The translations under genes were made by a program, and so were the position numbers. A stretch of 64,000 nucleotides of DNA from Sphingomonas mollis. Lineage in GTDB: Bacteria; Pseudomonadota; Alphaproteobacteria; Sphingomonadales; Sphingomonadaceae. The stretch lies in the NCBI RefSeq assembly GCF_016427505.1, contig NZ_JAELXS010000003.1, positions 124,001 through 188,000 on the forward strand. The letters run 5' to 3'. Each line of letters starts with the position of its first letter. The stretch's first letter is position 1. This document shows positions 8,694 through 17,580 of this stretch, in pieces. The notes below the pieces were generated by a model. That model did not search any database and was not told the origin of the DNA. It saw nothing but the letters and a program-made list of their open reading frames with translations.

Positions 8694-9197
8694 ATGCTCA
8701 ATCAAGCCGATCATGACGAGGACGATGCCGCCCCCATCGATATGCTCGAAGCCTATTATGCCGCGCATAGCTGGGAGCATGAACGTCAGGACGACGAGAT
8801 CGTCGCGTCGGTAAAGGGCAGTTGGGCGACGTACGAGTTGCGCGCCTTGTGGCGCGAGGACGACAGCGTGCTGCAGTTCCTCGCCTTCCCCGATATCAAG
8901 GTGACGGATGATCGTCGGGCCGCGATCTACGAGACGATCGGGCTGGTCAACGAGCAACTGTGGATCGGTCATTTCGAGCTTTGGTCGTCGAGCGGCATCC
9001 TGCTGTTCCGCCATGCCGCAATGATCGATGGCGATGAGGATCGCACGCTGACGCTGAGCGGTGCGGAGCTGCTGGTCGAATCGGCGATCGAGGAATGCGA
9101 ACGCTTCTATCCAGTGTTCCAGTTCGTCCTCTGGGGCGGCAAAAGCCCCAAGGAAGCACTGGCGGCGGCGCTGGTCGAGACGCAGGGCGAGGCATGA
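8694..9197 (+). CDS. YbjN domain-containing protein
   Basis: A 167-aa protein dominated by a YbjN (DUF1790-like) fold, which resembles type III secretion chaperones. Characteristic pieces are SVKGSWATYELRALWREDDSVLQFLAFPDI, VNEQLWIGHFELWS and a C-terminal FQFVLWGGKSPKEALAAALVET. The start is ATG 8694 behind AAAAGGAG; the open frame upstream is not coding. Its stop overlaps the proC start (ATGA at 9194-9197), so the two are translationally coupled, a pairing I believe is common in sphingomonads. Function is not established; a role in protein stability or stress is suggested for family members. Confidence 0.85.
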   Translation: MLNQADHDEDDAAPIDMLEAYYAAHSWEHERQDDEIVASVKGSWATYELRALWREDDSVLQFLAFPDIKVTDDRRAAIYETIGLVNEQLWIGHFELWSSSGILLFRHAAMIDGDEDRTLTLSGAELLVESAIEECERFYPVFQFVLWGGKSPKEALAAALVETQGEA

Positions 9198-10003
9198 GCA
9201 TCCCCGCGTTCCCCTCCGGCCCGCTGTGGTCGATCGGTTGCGGCAATATGGGCGGCGCGATGCTGCGGCGCTGGATCGCGGCCGGACTCGATCCGGCGAG
9301 CGTGACGGTCGTAACCCGTAGCGGCGCAAGCGCGCCGGCCGGCGTTCGCTCGCTGACGGCCATTCCTGCCGACGAACGCCCCGCCACGCTGATGCTGGCG
9401 GTAAAGCCGCAACAACTCGACATCGTCGCACCGATGCTGGCCGGGTTGCGGCCCACGATGCTGGTGTCGATCCTGGCCGGGGTCGAGGTGGCGGCACTGG
9501 CCCGGCGCATCCCGGCGGATGCGATCGTGCGGGCGATGCCGAACCTGCCCGTGGCGATCGGGCATGGGGTGACGGCGCTCTATACGGATACGTCCAATGC
9601 CGCCGTCCGCGATGCCGCCTATGCGCTGGCCGCCGCGCTCGGCCATGCCGAATGGGTGGCGGACGAAAGCGCGTTCGATGCGGTGACGGCGCTGGCGGGC
9701 TGCGGCCCGGGCTTCGTGTTTCGCTTTGCGGATGCGCTGGCGGAGGCGGGTGCGGCACTGGGTTTGTCCGCCGAACAGGCCCAACGGCTGGCGCTGGCGA
9801 CGCTGGCGGGCTCTGCCGCGATGGCAGTGGCGGCGGACGATTCGCCTGCGACGCTGGCCGATCGCGTCGCCAGCCCGGGTGGATCGACGCGCGAGGGGCT
9901 CAACGTACTGGACTCGGATCAGGCCTTGATCCGGTTGATGACGGCCACATTGGCGGCGTCTGCCCGGCGTAATGCGGAGATGGCGTCGGCCGCGAGGGGC
10001 TGA
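9194..10003 (+). CDS. proC: Pyrroline-5-carboxylate reductase
   Basis: A 269-aa enzyme catalysing the last step of proline biosynthesis, NAD(P)H-dependent reduction of pyrroline-5-carboxylate. The N-terminal Rossmann motif is GCGNMGGAMLRRW (residues 15-27), followed by LAVKPQQ and VSILAGVE. The C-terminal dimer domain has GCGPGFVFRFADALAEAG and the family signature LASPGGSTREGL. The length is normal. It starts at ATG 9194, overlapping the ybjN-like stop by 4 bp, and is the last gene of the plus-strand run; it converges on the marR gene 15 bp further on. Confidence 0.95.
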   Translation: MSIPAFPSGPLWSIGCGNMGGAMLRRWIAAGLDPASVTVVTRSGASAPAGVRSLTAIPADERPATLMLAVKPQQLDIVAPMLAGLRPTMLVSILAGVEVAALARRIPADAIVRAMPNLPVAIGHGVTALYTDTSNAAVRDAAYALAAALGHAEWVADESAFDAVTALAGCGPGFVFRFADALAEAGAALGLSAEQAQRLALATLAGSAAMAVAADDSPATLADRVASPGGSTREGLNVLDSDQALIRLMTATLAASARRNAEMASAARG

Positions 10004-10018
10004 CGCTTACGAACGAAC

Positions 10019-10507
10019 TCAGCGGCGTAGTGCCTCGACCTGCGGGCGGCCGGGTTCCGGGATTAGCCCCTCCAGCACTGCCCAGAATCCCGCCACTGCG
10101 GCGGGGCCGGCGCTGGAATAGGCCTCGGATATCTTCAGCCGGGCCTGTTCGAACAACTCGCTTTCCAGCTTGCGACCCGATTCGGTTAGCCGCAGCAACC
10201 GCTGGCGCCGGTCGCGATCGCCGGGTCGGTTCTCTACCAGACCGCGGTCGGTCAACTCATTCAGCACGCGGCCCAGCGATTGTTTGGTGATCGCCAGCAA
10301 CGACAACAGCTCGCTCACGGTCAGGTCGGGCTTGCGGCTGATGAAATACAGCGCACGGTGATGCGCCCGGCCCAGTCCCTGGGTCGCCAGATCCTGATCG
10401 ATTGACCGGTTGAGGTAGCTATGACCGAAGTATAAGAGTTCCAGGCCGCGGCGCAGTTCGGGCTCGCGGAGGAATTGGGCGGGTGCGGAGTGTGCTGGGG
10501 CAGCCAT
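10019..10507 (-). CDS. MarR family transcriptional regulator
   Basis: A 162-aa winged-helix regulator. The central DNA-binding domain shows GLGRAHHRALYFISRKPDLTVSELLSLL, the recognition helix region TKQSLGRVLNELTDRGLV, and the wing DRDRRQRLLRLTESG, which are typical MarR features. N- and C-terminal helices would form the dimer interface. It is divergent from ilvE with a 62-bp gap, so autoregulation and control of ilvE are both possible. No ligand can be inferred. Confidence 0.9.
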   Translation of the reverse strand: MAAPAHSAPAQFLREPELRRGLELLYFGHSYLNRSIDQDLATQGLGRAHHRALYFISRKPDLTVSELLSLLAITKQSLGRVLNELTDRGLVENRPGDRDRRQRLLRLTESGRKLESELFEQARLKISEAYSSAGPAAVAGFWAVLEGLIPEPGRPQVEALRR

Positions 10508-10569
10508 GTTGACCCGTCTAACCAGCCCTCATACGCGTCCGCAACCCATCACGAACGAGATCGTCGCGA

Positions 10570-11664
10570 ATGTCTGTTCTTCAACCTTCCGTTTTCCGCC
10601 TCGATGCCCATGCCGCGCCCGTCGCGGCGGCGGAGCGTGCCGAGCGTCTGATCGATCCCGGTTTCGGTCGGGTCTTCACCGATCACATGGCCGTCATCCG
10701 CTTCTCGGATGCCAAGGGATGGCATGACGCGCATGTCACCGCCCGCGTGCCGCTGACGATCGATCCGGCCTCGTCCGTGCTGCATTACGCGCAGGAGATT
10801 TTCGAGGGGATGAAGGCGTACCGGCTGGCCGATGGCGGCACGGCGCTGTTCCGCCCCGAAGCGAACGCTGCCCGTTTCCGTGATTCGGCGCGCCGGATGG
10901 CGATGGCCGAACTGCCCGAGGATATGTTCATCGAATCGATCGAGCGGCTGGTCGCGGTCGATCGCGACTGGATCCCGGACGGCGACGGCGCGCTGTATCT
11001 GCGCCCGTTCATGTTCGCGTCCGAGGTGTTCCTGGGCGTCAAACCGTCAGCGGAATATCTCTACATGGTCATCGCTTCGTCGGTCGGCGCCTATTGGAAG
11101 GGCGGCGTACGGGCGATCAAGGTCTGGGTCAGCCGCGAACATACCCGCGCCGCGGCCGGTGGCACCGGGGCGGCCAAGTGCGGCGGCAACTACGCCGCCA
11201 GCCTGATCGCGCAAAAGGATGCGATCGCGCGTGGTTGCGACCAGGTGGTGTTTCTCGATGCGGCCGAGCGCCGGTGGATCGAGGAACTGGGCGGCATGAA
11301 CCTGTTCTTCGTCCATGCAGACGGCAGCCTGCGCACCCCGCCGCTGACGGGCACCATCTTGCCGGGCATCACCCGCGATTCGATTCTGACGCTGGCCCGC
11401 GATGCGGGCATGACCGTGTATGAGCAGCCCTATTCGATCGACCAATGGCGCGACGATGCCAAAAGCGGCCAGTTGATCGAGGCGTTCGCCTGCGGCACCG
11501 CCGCGGTCGTGACGCCGATCGGTCAGGTAGCGGATCGTGACGGCGACTTCACGATCGGCAACGGCGCCGGCGGCTCGGTGACGGATCGCCTGCATCAGGC
11601 GCTGGTCGCGATCCAGCGTGGTACGGCGCCCGATCCGCATGGCTGGCTGCACCGGCTGGACTGA
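10570..11664 (+). CDS. ilvE: Branched-chain amino acid aminotransferase
   Basis: A 364-aa PLP-dependent fold-type IV transaminase of the class that interconverts leucine, isoleucine and valine with their keto acids. It shows HYAQEIFEGMKAYR, the catalytic lysine in GGTGAAKCGGNYAAS (Lys203), EELGGMNLFFV, and GTAAVVTPIG in the PLP phosphate-binding region. The length fits the eukaryotic-like BCAT type common in alphaproteobacteria. It is divergent from the MarR gene and ends before a hairpin terminator at 11676. Confidence 0.95.
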   Translation: MSVLQPSVFRLDAHAAPVAAAERAERLIDPGFGRVFTDHMAVIRFSDAKGWHDAHVTARVPLTIDPASSVLHYAQEIFEGMKAYRLADGGTALFRPEANAARFRDSARRMAMAELPEDMFIESIERLVAVDRDWIPDGDGALYLRPFMFASEVFLGVKPSAEYLYMVIASSVGAYWKGGVRAIKVWVSREHTRAAAGGTGAAKCGGNYAASLIAQKDAIARGCDQVVFLDAAERRWIEELGGMNLFFVHADGSLRTPPLTGTILPGITRDSILTLARDAGMTVYEQPYSIDQWRDDAKSGQLIEAFACGTAAVVTPIGQVADRDGDFTIGNGAGGSVTDRLHQALVAIQRGTAPDPHGWLHRLD

Positions 11665-11675
11665 AGTGATTTGGT

Positions 11676-11696
11676 CCCCGATGCTTATCGGGGTTT
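11676..11696 (+). terminator. Probable intrinsic terminator of ilvE
   Basis: A perfect 7-bp stem CCCCGAT / ATCGGGG with GCTT loop lies 12 bp after the ilvE stop and is followed by TTT. The short T-run makes it weaker than the one after GH3. Confidence 0.6.
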
Positions 11697-11734
11697 CCAA
11701 CGCCGCTGACGCCGGTATAAGCCCGGCCGGTTGC

Positions 11735-11809
11735 TGGGGCGTCGCCAAGCGGTAAGGCAGCGGCTTTTGGTGCCGCCATGCGCAGGTTCGAATCCTGCCG
11801 CCCCAGCCA
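11735..11809 (+). tRNA. tRNA-Gln (anticodon TTG)
   Basis: A complete cloverleaf is visible. The acceptor arm TGGGGCG pairs with CGCCCCA, followed by discriminator G and an encoded CCA. The anticodon loop CTTTTGGT reads TTG, and the T arm has GGTTCGAATCC. The discriminator and anticodon agree with glutamine. Confidence 0.95.
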
Positions 11810-11905
11810 ACGATAATCTTAAGTGGTCGTTGATGAAGCATGGTGGTGCGCCGCGGAAGCGATGGGGCCATGGCTTGGCACCATCGGCATGCTACGGCCG
11901 ATCAC

Positions 11906-12226
11906 ATGTCGAACTCCCGAAGCAATAATGGCGCCGTCGATGTGGATGGCGAGACGTACGACTGGCAACTTCAGCGTGAGCCGCAATGGTCGGATGACGA
12001 TGGCTGGAAAGGCATGATCGTTTCCCTTCGGCAGCGGGATACCCAACGCGAGGCGTTGCTGGAGTTCCCGCCGCCCAAACGCTTGTTGAAGGGGTTGCAG
12101 CGGGGGCGTCTTCAACTCGATGACGCAACGGTTTCCCGCGGGATACGAGCGGCACTGGCGGCGGGATGGGAGCCCATGTCGCGCGGCAAGCCGATGGTTT
12201 TTACGGTGGATGCCGAGGGCCGCTGA
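11906..12226 (+). CDS. Small conserved hypothetical protein
   Basis: A 106-aa hydrophilic protein without signal or membrane segments. I believe homologues with the same pattern occur across sphingomonads: DGETYDWQLQREPQWS, GMIVSLRQRDTQREALLEFPPP, RGIRAALAAGWEPMSRGKPM. The start ATG 11906 is chosen at the beginning of that pattern; the frame is open upstream to 11840. The sequence looks like a compact two-sheet domain. It follows tRNA-Gln and faces the GH43 gene tail to tail. Function unknown. Confidence 0.6.
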   Translation: MSNSRSNNGAVDVDGETYDWQLQREPQWSDDDGWKGMIVSLRQRDTQREALLEFPPPKRLLKGLQRGRLQLDDATVSRGIRAALAAGWEPMSRGKPMVFTVDAEGR

Positions 12227-12255
12227 AGCGTCCACCCGCTTCAGCGAATTATTCC

Positions 12256-13284
12256 TCAATCGGTGGAGGCACCGGCCAGGTCGCCATCCAGTTCGGTGGC
12301 TTCCCGCACCACCTCGATCCGATCGCCAGCGTCGTGCATCTGGTACAGCTTGCCGCGGGCGTTGTTGAAGGGGCGGTGCAGGACCATCATCAGTGTCCCG
12401 TCCAGTCGGCGGAACAACATACCGTGCCCGCTGTCGCCGCGGACCAGCGGCGGCAATTGCTCCCACGGTCCCTCGATCCCGCCACTCTTCGATCGCGCGA
12501 TACCCTGGACATAGCCCTGCTTGTCGTAACTGGACCACAGCATCAGCAGCACGCCCGTCCGCGTCCGGAATAGTTCGGGCCCGTCGGTGACGTAGATCGT
12601 ATCGCCTTCCTTCTGCAGCTTGCCATCCGCCCATTCGGCCTCGGACGCCTTGAACAACACCTTCGGCGGGCCGGCGGCGGCGAGGTCGTCGGTCAGCGGC
12701 AGCGCCTCGATCGTCCCGTCGCCGACCTGTACCCACTCATGGGCATAGACCATCCACGGCTTGCCCGCCGGATCGACATAGAGCGTCCCGTCCAGCGTCA
12801 TCTGCCCTTCATCGACCACCGGCGCGCCACCGCGCACCAGCCGGAAAGGCCCACCCAGCTGATCCGCCACCGCCAGGATCGTGCTGCGACGGACCGGCTG
12901 GCGTTTACCTTCGGCCGGCAGCCTGGCGTTATCGTTGTAAAAGGTCGCGAACAGATACCAGCGGTTCTTCCACCGGTGGACCTCCGGTGCCCAGCCACCG
13001 TCGTTCGCCCAAGTACCCGGCGGCAGCGTGAAGATCATGCGCGGTCTGGTCCAGTGTTTCAGGTCGCGGCTGGTGTAGGCCATGATCCCGAGCCTTCCGT
13101 CGCCCGTCATCCGTCGCTCGTTACGGGTGAACAGGTGGTAGGTCCCGGTTGCGCTATCCACGACGATCCAAGGATCGTGAAGCGGCATGTCCGGCATCAG
13201 CAGCGGCGCGGGCGCGATCGCGCGGGTGTCCCCCGGTGTCGACATGACCATCATCAGGGCCAGTGCGATCAATGGTCGAAACAT
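12256..13284 (-). CDS. Secreted glycoside hydrolase family 43 protein
   Basis: A 342-aa five-bladed beta-propeller enzyme of the GH43 type (arabinofuranosidase/xylosidase/arabinanase group). The start is ATG 13284 behind GAGAAGGAG, giving a signal peptide (MFRPLIALALMMVMSTPGDTRA). The triad is visible: catalytic Asp in PLHDPWIVVD, the pKa-tuning Asp in MTLDGTLYVD and the acid Glu in TDGPELFRT. DGGWAPEVHRWKNRWYLFATFY is the classic blade-2 motif. The gene stands alone; upstream on the same strand is a small exported protein 70 bp away. Its specificity is not predictable by eye. Confidence 0.85.
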   Translation of the reverse strand: MFRPLIALALMMVMSTPGDTRAIAPAPLLMPDMPLHDPWIVVDSATGTYHLFTRNERRMTGDGRLGIMAYTSRDLKHWTRPRMIFTLPPGTWANDGGWAPEVHRWKNRWYLFATFYNDNARLPAEGKRQPVRRSTILAVADQLGGPFRLVRGGAPVVDEGQMTLDGTLYVDPAGKPWMVYAHEWVQVGDGTIEALPLTDDLAAAGPPKVLFKASEAEWADGKLQKEGDTIYVTDGPELFRTRTGVLLMLWSSYDKQGYVQGIARSKSGGIEGPWEQLPPLVRGDSGHGMLFRRLDGTLMMVLHRPFNNARGKLYQMHDAGDRIEVVREATELDGDLAGASTD

Positions 13285-13354
13285 GGGTTCTCCTTCTCCC
13301 GCCCGTGGGTCGGCACCTTCGGCACCGCAGAATGAACATCTTGTTTGCTGATGA

Positions 13355-13894
13355 CTACGGCACCGAGAGTGGTCCCGGCAACGGTCGAGGAAACCGCGCG
13401 AACAGTGCCTCGGACAAGGCGGCTGCAACAGTGGCGGGCGCACCAGCCCGGGTTCCATCGACACGCGCCGTGGTCGCCGTGCCGGACCAGACTATTTGGC
13501 CATCGCTGCGGAGCGTGACGATCACGTCGAGGCGGGTCACGACGAGCCCGTGCAACTGACGTTTTCCCGACGGAAGGCTTAGGGACAGACCGGAACCCTG
13601 ATAATTCACACCGGGTGCCGACGCCGATCCATTGCCGGAGGACGTGACGACGCCGCGCGATGTCTGCGACACTTCCACCTTGGCGACGTAACGGCTGTGA
13701 CCCGTATCGGGTAGGGGGGCGAAACCGGTCTGAAGGACGGCATGGCTGACAGCACCCACGAACGTCGCCACCACCGGATCGGTCGCCGTCTGGGTACCGC
13801 CGGCCACGATGGTGATCGTGCCGGGTTTCGGGGCCGGCGCGTCCGATACCACCGGCATCAGGGTAACGGCTGTGGCCAGAAGGGCAGGGTGCAT
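13355..13894 (-). CDS. Exported protein of unknown function
   Basis: A 179-aa protein with a short signal-like N-terminus (MHPALLATAVTLMPVVSDA) behind AAAAGG. The mature part has alternating strands, for example SRYVAKVEVSQTSRGVV, RLDVIVTLRSDGQIVWSGTATT and a final helix VAAALSEALFARFPRPLPG. This layout resembles DUF4136-like outer-membrane-associated proteins, but I cannot confirm the family. There is no lipobox. It lies between pncB and the GH43 gene on the same strand. Confidence 0.6.
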   Translation of the reverse strand: MHPALLATAVTLMPVVSDAPAPKPGTITIVAGGTQTATDPVVATFVGAVSHAVLQTGFAPLPDTGHSRYVAKVEVSQTSRGVVTSSGNGSASAPGVNYQGSGLSLSLPSGKRQLHGLVVTRLDVIVTLRSDGQIVWSGTATTARVDGTRAGAPATVAAALSEALFARFPRPLPGPLSVP

Positions 13895-13951
13895 GCGAGG
13901 ACCTTTTCTGATTCAGTCGGCTGGCGGTATCGTTCGAACCGGTCTTCAGGG

Positions 13952-15256
13952 CTAGACCGTGACGGGCAGGGACGATCTACCTTCTTCGCCGAAGATGCGC
14001 AGATAGCGCGCGATTTCCGCAGGCTCGCCGGTCGCCTTGGCGGGATTGTCGGATAGCTTGACGGCGGGGCGGCCGTCGACCGTCACGACCTTGGCGACCA
14101 GCGAAATGGGCTCCAGCCCGCCGGTGGCATCAGGCGCGCAGCCGCGGAAGTCGTTGGTGAGATTGGTGCCCCAGCCGAAGCTCATTCGCACCCGACCGTG
14201 GAAGTGGCGATAGGTCGCCTCGATGGAATCCACGTCCATGCCGTCCGAAAAGATCAGCAGCTTGGTCGCCGGATCACGGCCATGCGCCTGCCACCAGCGG
14301 ATGATCTGCTCGCCGCCAACGATCGGTGGCGCGCTGTCGGGGCGAAAGCCTGTCCAGTCCGCGACCCAGTCAGGTGCCTGCGCCAGAAAGGACGCGGTGC
14401 CGAACGCATCTGGCAGAACGATCAGCAGGTTGCCGGCATAATGTCGCCGCCAGTCGTCGAGAACGCGATACGGGGCCGCGGCGACACCTTCGTCGCTGTC
14501 GGCCAGCGCGGCGAGCACCATCGGCAGTTCATGCGCATTGGTGCCGATCGCCTCAAGGTCGTTGTCCATCGCCAGCAGGACATTGGACGTGCCGATGAAA
14601 CGACTTCCCAATCCCTCCTTCAAGGCCTCGACGCACCAGCGTTGCCACAGGAAGCCATGGCGCCGACGCGTGCCGAAGTCGGAAATGACGAGATCGGGCA
14701 AGGCGCGCAATCGCTCCACCTTGTCCCAAAGCTTCGCCTTGGCGCGGGCATAGAGGACGTCGAGGGTGAAGCGGCCCATGTCCCGCGTAGCGGCGCGCGA
14801 GCGGAGTTCGTTGATGATCGTCAGCGCCGGGATTTCCCACATCGTCGTGTGCGCCCACGGTCCCGCAAAGCGAAGTTCAAACTGCCCCTCGACGCGACGC
14901 AGGTCATAGTCGGGCAGTTGGAAACCAGCGAGCCAGGCGATGAAATCGGGCTCGAAAATCCGTGCCTGTCCCGCAAAGCTGTTGCCCGCGAGCCAGATCA
15001 ACTCCTTCTTGGTGAAGCGCACCGTGCGCGCATGGTCGAGTTGGGCGCGTAACTCGCCCTCGTCGATGTCGTCGGCCAGGCGCACGGCCTTCGTCCGGTT
15101 GATAAGAGCGAAAGTCGCCTGCACATCCGGGTAGAGGTGCCGGATCATCTGCAGCATCAACAGCTTGTAGAAGTCCGTGTCCAGCAGGCTGCGGACGATC
15201 GGATCGAGGCGGAAACCGTGGTCGTAGGTGCGGGTCGCGATGTCGGTGACGGCCAT
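13952..15256 (-). CDS. pncB: Nicotinate phosphoribosyltransferase
   Basis: A 434-aa enzyme that converts nicotinate and PRPP to nicotinate mononucleotide in the NAD salvage (Preiss-Handler) pathway. Family marks are [15 protein letters not shown] at the N-terminus, [23 protein letters not shown], and [11 protein letters not shown], which contains the histidine phosphorylated during ATP-driven turnover. IFSDGMDVD and [11 protein letters not shown] form the phosphate-binding end of the barrel. It reads in the same direction as the five-gene operon upstream, 106 bp after the DedA stop, so could be a sixth member or separate. Confidence 0.95.
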   Translation of the reverse strand: MAVTDIATRTYDHGFRLDPIVRSLLDTDFYKLLMLQMIRHLYPDVQATFALINRTKAVRLADDIDEGELRAQLDHARTVRFTKKELIWLAGNSFAGQARIFEPDFIAWLAGFQLPDYDLRRVEGQFELRFAGPWAHTTMWEIPALTIINELRSRAATRDMGRFTLDVLYARAKAKLWDKVERLRALPDLVISDFGTRRRHGFLWQRWCVEALKEGLGSRFIGTSNVLLAMDNDLEAIGTNAHELPMVLAALADSDEGVAAAPYRVLDDWRRHYAGNLLIVLPDAFGTASFLAQAPDWVADWTGFRPDSAPPIVGGEQIIRWWQAHGRDPATKLLIFSDGMDVDSIEATYRHFHGRVRMSFGWGTNLTNDFRGCAPDATGGLEPISLVAKVVTVDGRPAVKLSDNPAKATGEPAEIARYLRIFGEEGRSSLPVTV

Positions 15257-15362
15257 GATGCTCCCGGTGCCGAACTGATGATCTCGCCATCAATGCACAA
15301 GATCGCGGGCGGCGTCCCTTCGTTTCACGAGGCGGCGCGGATCAGCATCGATGAGCGGCCAA

Positions 15363-15959
15363 TTACACCGCTTCTACGCGTTGCTTGCCGAACAGCTTCC
15401 ATCCAAGGAATCCGGCAACGAGCAGACCAACGACGACCCAGGTGAGATTTCCAAGCAGGCTCGCCACGGTCTGCACCTGATCGCTGAAGGCGCGACCGAG
15501 CGAGACGTAGATCAGCAGCCAGAGCAGCTCTCCGGCGACATCAAGCACGACGAACCACCGCCAGGGATATTCCGTCAGACCACTGGTGACGTTGATCCAG
15601 GGACCCAGCGGACCGATCAACCAGCGGCTGAAGAAAATGCCCCAGCCTGCCCATTTGCGCGAATACGCCTCGGCCTGTGCGACCTTGTCGGCGCCGCCAA
15701 TCCGCTTCGTCACCGCCGCTAGCAGAGGGCGCCCCCCGTATCGGCCGAAGGCGTAACCGATCTGGTCACCCAGCACGGCACCGGCTGCGCCCGACAGCAC
15801 GACAGGCCAGAAGTCGAGCTCACCCTGCGCGACGAATGATCCCATCGCGATCAGCGTCAGCGAACTTGGGAAGGGCATGCCCGCCGCCGCCAGCACCATC
15901 GCACCAAAGAGCGCGGGCAAGCCATAGGTCGTCAGCAATTCGAGAAGCTGCTCGGTCAC
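15363..15959 (-). CDS. DedA family membrane protein
   Basis: A 198-aa DedA/SNARE-associated (VTT-fold) membrane protein. It shows the family hallmarks FGAMVLAAAGMPFPSSLTLIAMG, GAVLGDQIGYAFGRYGGRPLL and FFSRWLIGPLGPWINVTSGL, with re-entrant and transmembrane segments. DedA members flip undecaprenyl phosphate or affect membrane lipid handling and drug or pH tolerance. It is the last gene of a five-gene minus-strand operon and overlaps the preceding gene by 4 bp. Confidence 0.9.
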   Translation of the reverse strand: MTEQLLELLTTYGLPALFGAMVLAAAGMPFPSSLTLIAMGSFVAQGELDFWPVVLSGAAGAVLGDQIGYAFGRYGGRPLLAAVTKRIGGADKVAQAEAYSRKWAGWGIFFSRWLIGPLGPWINVTSGLTEYPWRWFVVLDVAGELLWLLIYVSLGRAFSDQVQTVASLLGNLTWVVVGLLVAGFLGWKLFGKQRVEAV

Positions 15960-16333
15960 GATTTCGGCATTGCCGGCCGCGAGATATTCTCAGGCGGCGC
16001 GGGAGGCGGGTAAGGCGGCCTCGCATGGACGATGGCATAGGTCAGCCTTGCCTCGATCTCCGTCATCGATCGCCCGCTGTCGTGCGCGATACGGCCCAGC
16101 GGGCGTCGGTCGGGTTCCGGCGGCAAGCCCAATGCGCGGTGCAGGATGTGCGGAGGGACGTGGTAGGAATGCGCGACATAGCCGATCGTCATCCAGCGTT
16201 CGATCGGCTCGTCCCGGTGCGCATTCCAGTAGATCGCATCACCGACGGTACGCACCGCGTGATAGCCGGTGAATGCCAGCACGGCGACGAACAGCGCCAT
16301 TAACACGCGTCGCCACAATAGTTCCCGCGTCAT
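15956..16333 (-). CDS. Small membrane-anchored protein of unknown function
   Basis: A 125-aa protein with one N-terminal membrane helix (VLMALFVAVLAFTGYHAV) and a soluble domain: EPIERWMTIGYVAHSYHVPPHILHRALGL, followed by a proline-rich tail (PPYPPPAPPENISRP). The soluble stretch resembles a small helical DNA-binding-like or regulatory fold; I do not recognise it. The start ATG 16333 overlaps the permease stop by 4 bp, and its own stop overlaps the DedA start by 4 bp. Position suggests it works with the permease or DedA. Confidence 0.75.
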   Translation of the reverse strand: MTRELLWRRVLMALFVAVLAFTGYHAVRTVGDAIYWNAHRDEPIERWMTIGYVAHSYHVPPHILHRALGLPPEPDRRPLGRIAHDSGRSMTEIEARLTYAIVHARPPYPPPAPPENISRPAMPKS

Positions 16334-17580
16334 CCGAGGGCGATCCGTGCGCCGAGTGCGGCGATCAGCGCCAGCGGCATCGCCACCGCGCCAACCTTCA
16401 GGAACCGCCAGAAGCGGATATCCTCGCCCTCCCGCCGGATCGCCTGCAACCACAGGATCGTCGCCAGGCTGCCGGTGATGGACAGATTGGGGCCGAGATC
16501 GACGCCGATCAGCAGGCCGTCGACGACCAGTCGCGGCGGCTGAGCCTGTGCCACGGCGGTGCTGGCAACGAGGCCGGCGGGCAGATTGTTCATCAGGTTC
16601 GATGCGAAGGCCAGGATCGTTCCGGACACTGCCGATGCCTGTGCCGGATCGGCCGACGCGGCGCGGATCATCTGCGCGACCCAGCCGATCACGCCGGTCA
16701 GGTCCAGCGCCTCGACCAGCACGAACAGTCCGGCGACCAGCGGCAACACGCTCCACGAGATATCCCGCAGCAGCGTGACCGGCGACGACCGGGCGATCGC
16801 GCAAACCGCCAGCGTCGTGAAGATACCGGCGATCGCGGTCGGCAATCCCAGTTCGATATCGAGGGCGGACACGACCAGCAGTACGATCGCAGTGGCGACG
16901 ATCCCGACGAACGCAGCCTTGCCGCCCGCGGTCAGCGGCGTGCGCTCGACCTCGCTGATGCAGTTACCCGCCAGCCGCTTGCGCTCAAGCCAGCGCAGCA
17001 CGAGGAAGGTGACCACGATCGACGCCACCGACGGCAGCGCGAATGAAGCGAACCATTGGGCGAGCGGCGGCATCTTGCCACCGTACAGCACCAGATTGGC
17101 CGGATTGGAGATCGGCAACACGAAACTCGCCGCATTGGCGATCAGGGCGCACGCGAACAGCAGGGGCAGCGGATCGGCCTTGGCCTTCTTGGCCGCTGCA
17201 TAGACCGCCGGGGTCAGCACCACCGCGGTCGCGTCGTTCGACAGGAAGGTCGTGGTGACGATGCCGGTGACATAGACGAGCGCAAACAGTCGTGCCGTCG
17301 ATCCCTTCGCATGGATGGCGGCGGTGGCGGCGACCCAATCGAACAGCCCTTCCGCCCGCGCGACTTCACTGAGCAGCATCATGCCGATCAGGAACAGATA
17401 GACGTCCAGCCCCTTGGCCACCGCGCCGACCGCCGCGGGGAAAGGCATCAGGCCGAACAGCAACAGCAGCGCCGCGCCCGCCACCGCCCAGATCGCTTCC
17501 GGCCATCGGAACGGGCGCGCGATCACTGCCGCGGTGGAGGCGGCACAGATTCCCCAGGTCGCACCCGTCGCAAGGATCAC
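16330..17580 (-). CDS. ArsB/SLC13-like anion permease
   Basis: A 416-aa integral membrane protein with about 10-12 helices in the ion-transporter superfamily that holds ArsB and SLC13/DASS carriers. FLSNDATAVVLTPAVYAAAKKAKADP is followed by FVLPISNPANLVLYGGKMP; the second half has SNLMNNLPAGLVAS and GVDLGPNLSITGSLATILW, the paired motifs of the family. The start is GTG 17580 inside a GTGA overlap with the phosphoesterase stop; the frame upstream is not coding. It is often annotated as an arsenic transporter, but no arsR, arsC or acr3 is in the window, so the substrate is open. Confidence 0.85.
   Translation of the reverse strand: MILATGATWGICAASTAAVIARPFRWPEAIWAVAGAALLLLFGLMPFPAAVGAVAKGLDVYLFLIGMMLLSEVARAEGLFDWVAATAAIHAKGSTARLFALVYVTGIVTTTFLSNDATAVVLTPAVYAAAKKAKADPLPLLFACALIANAASFVLPISNPANLVLYGGKMPPLAQWFASFALPSVASIVVTFLVLRWLERKRLAGNCISEVERTPLTAGGKAAFVGIVATAIVLLVVSALDIELGLPTAIAGIFTTLAVCAIARSSPVTLLRDISWSVLPLVAGLFVLVEALDLTGVIGWVAQMIRAASADPAQASAVSGTILAFASNLMNNLPAGLVASTAVAQAQPPRLVVDGLLIGVDLGPNLSITGSLATILWLQAIRREGEDIRFWRFLKVGAVAMPLALIAALGARIALG

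Noticed and set aside
11735-12226. tRNA-Gln as attachment site of an integrated island
   Set aside because: No integrase, no repeat of the tRNA 3' end was noticed, and downstream genes match the composition of their surroundings.
16330-17580. Calling the permease an arsenite pump (arsB)
   Set aside because: The fold fits the superfamily, but no other arsenic gene is in the operon or window, so a specific gene name would over-claim.
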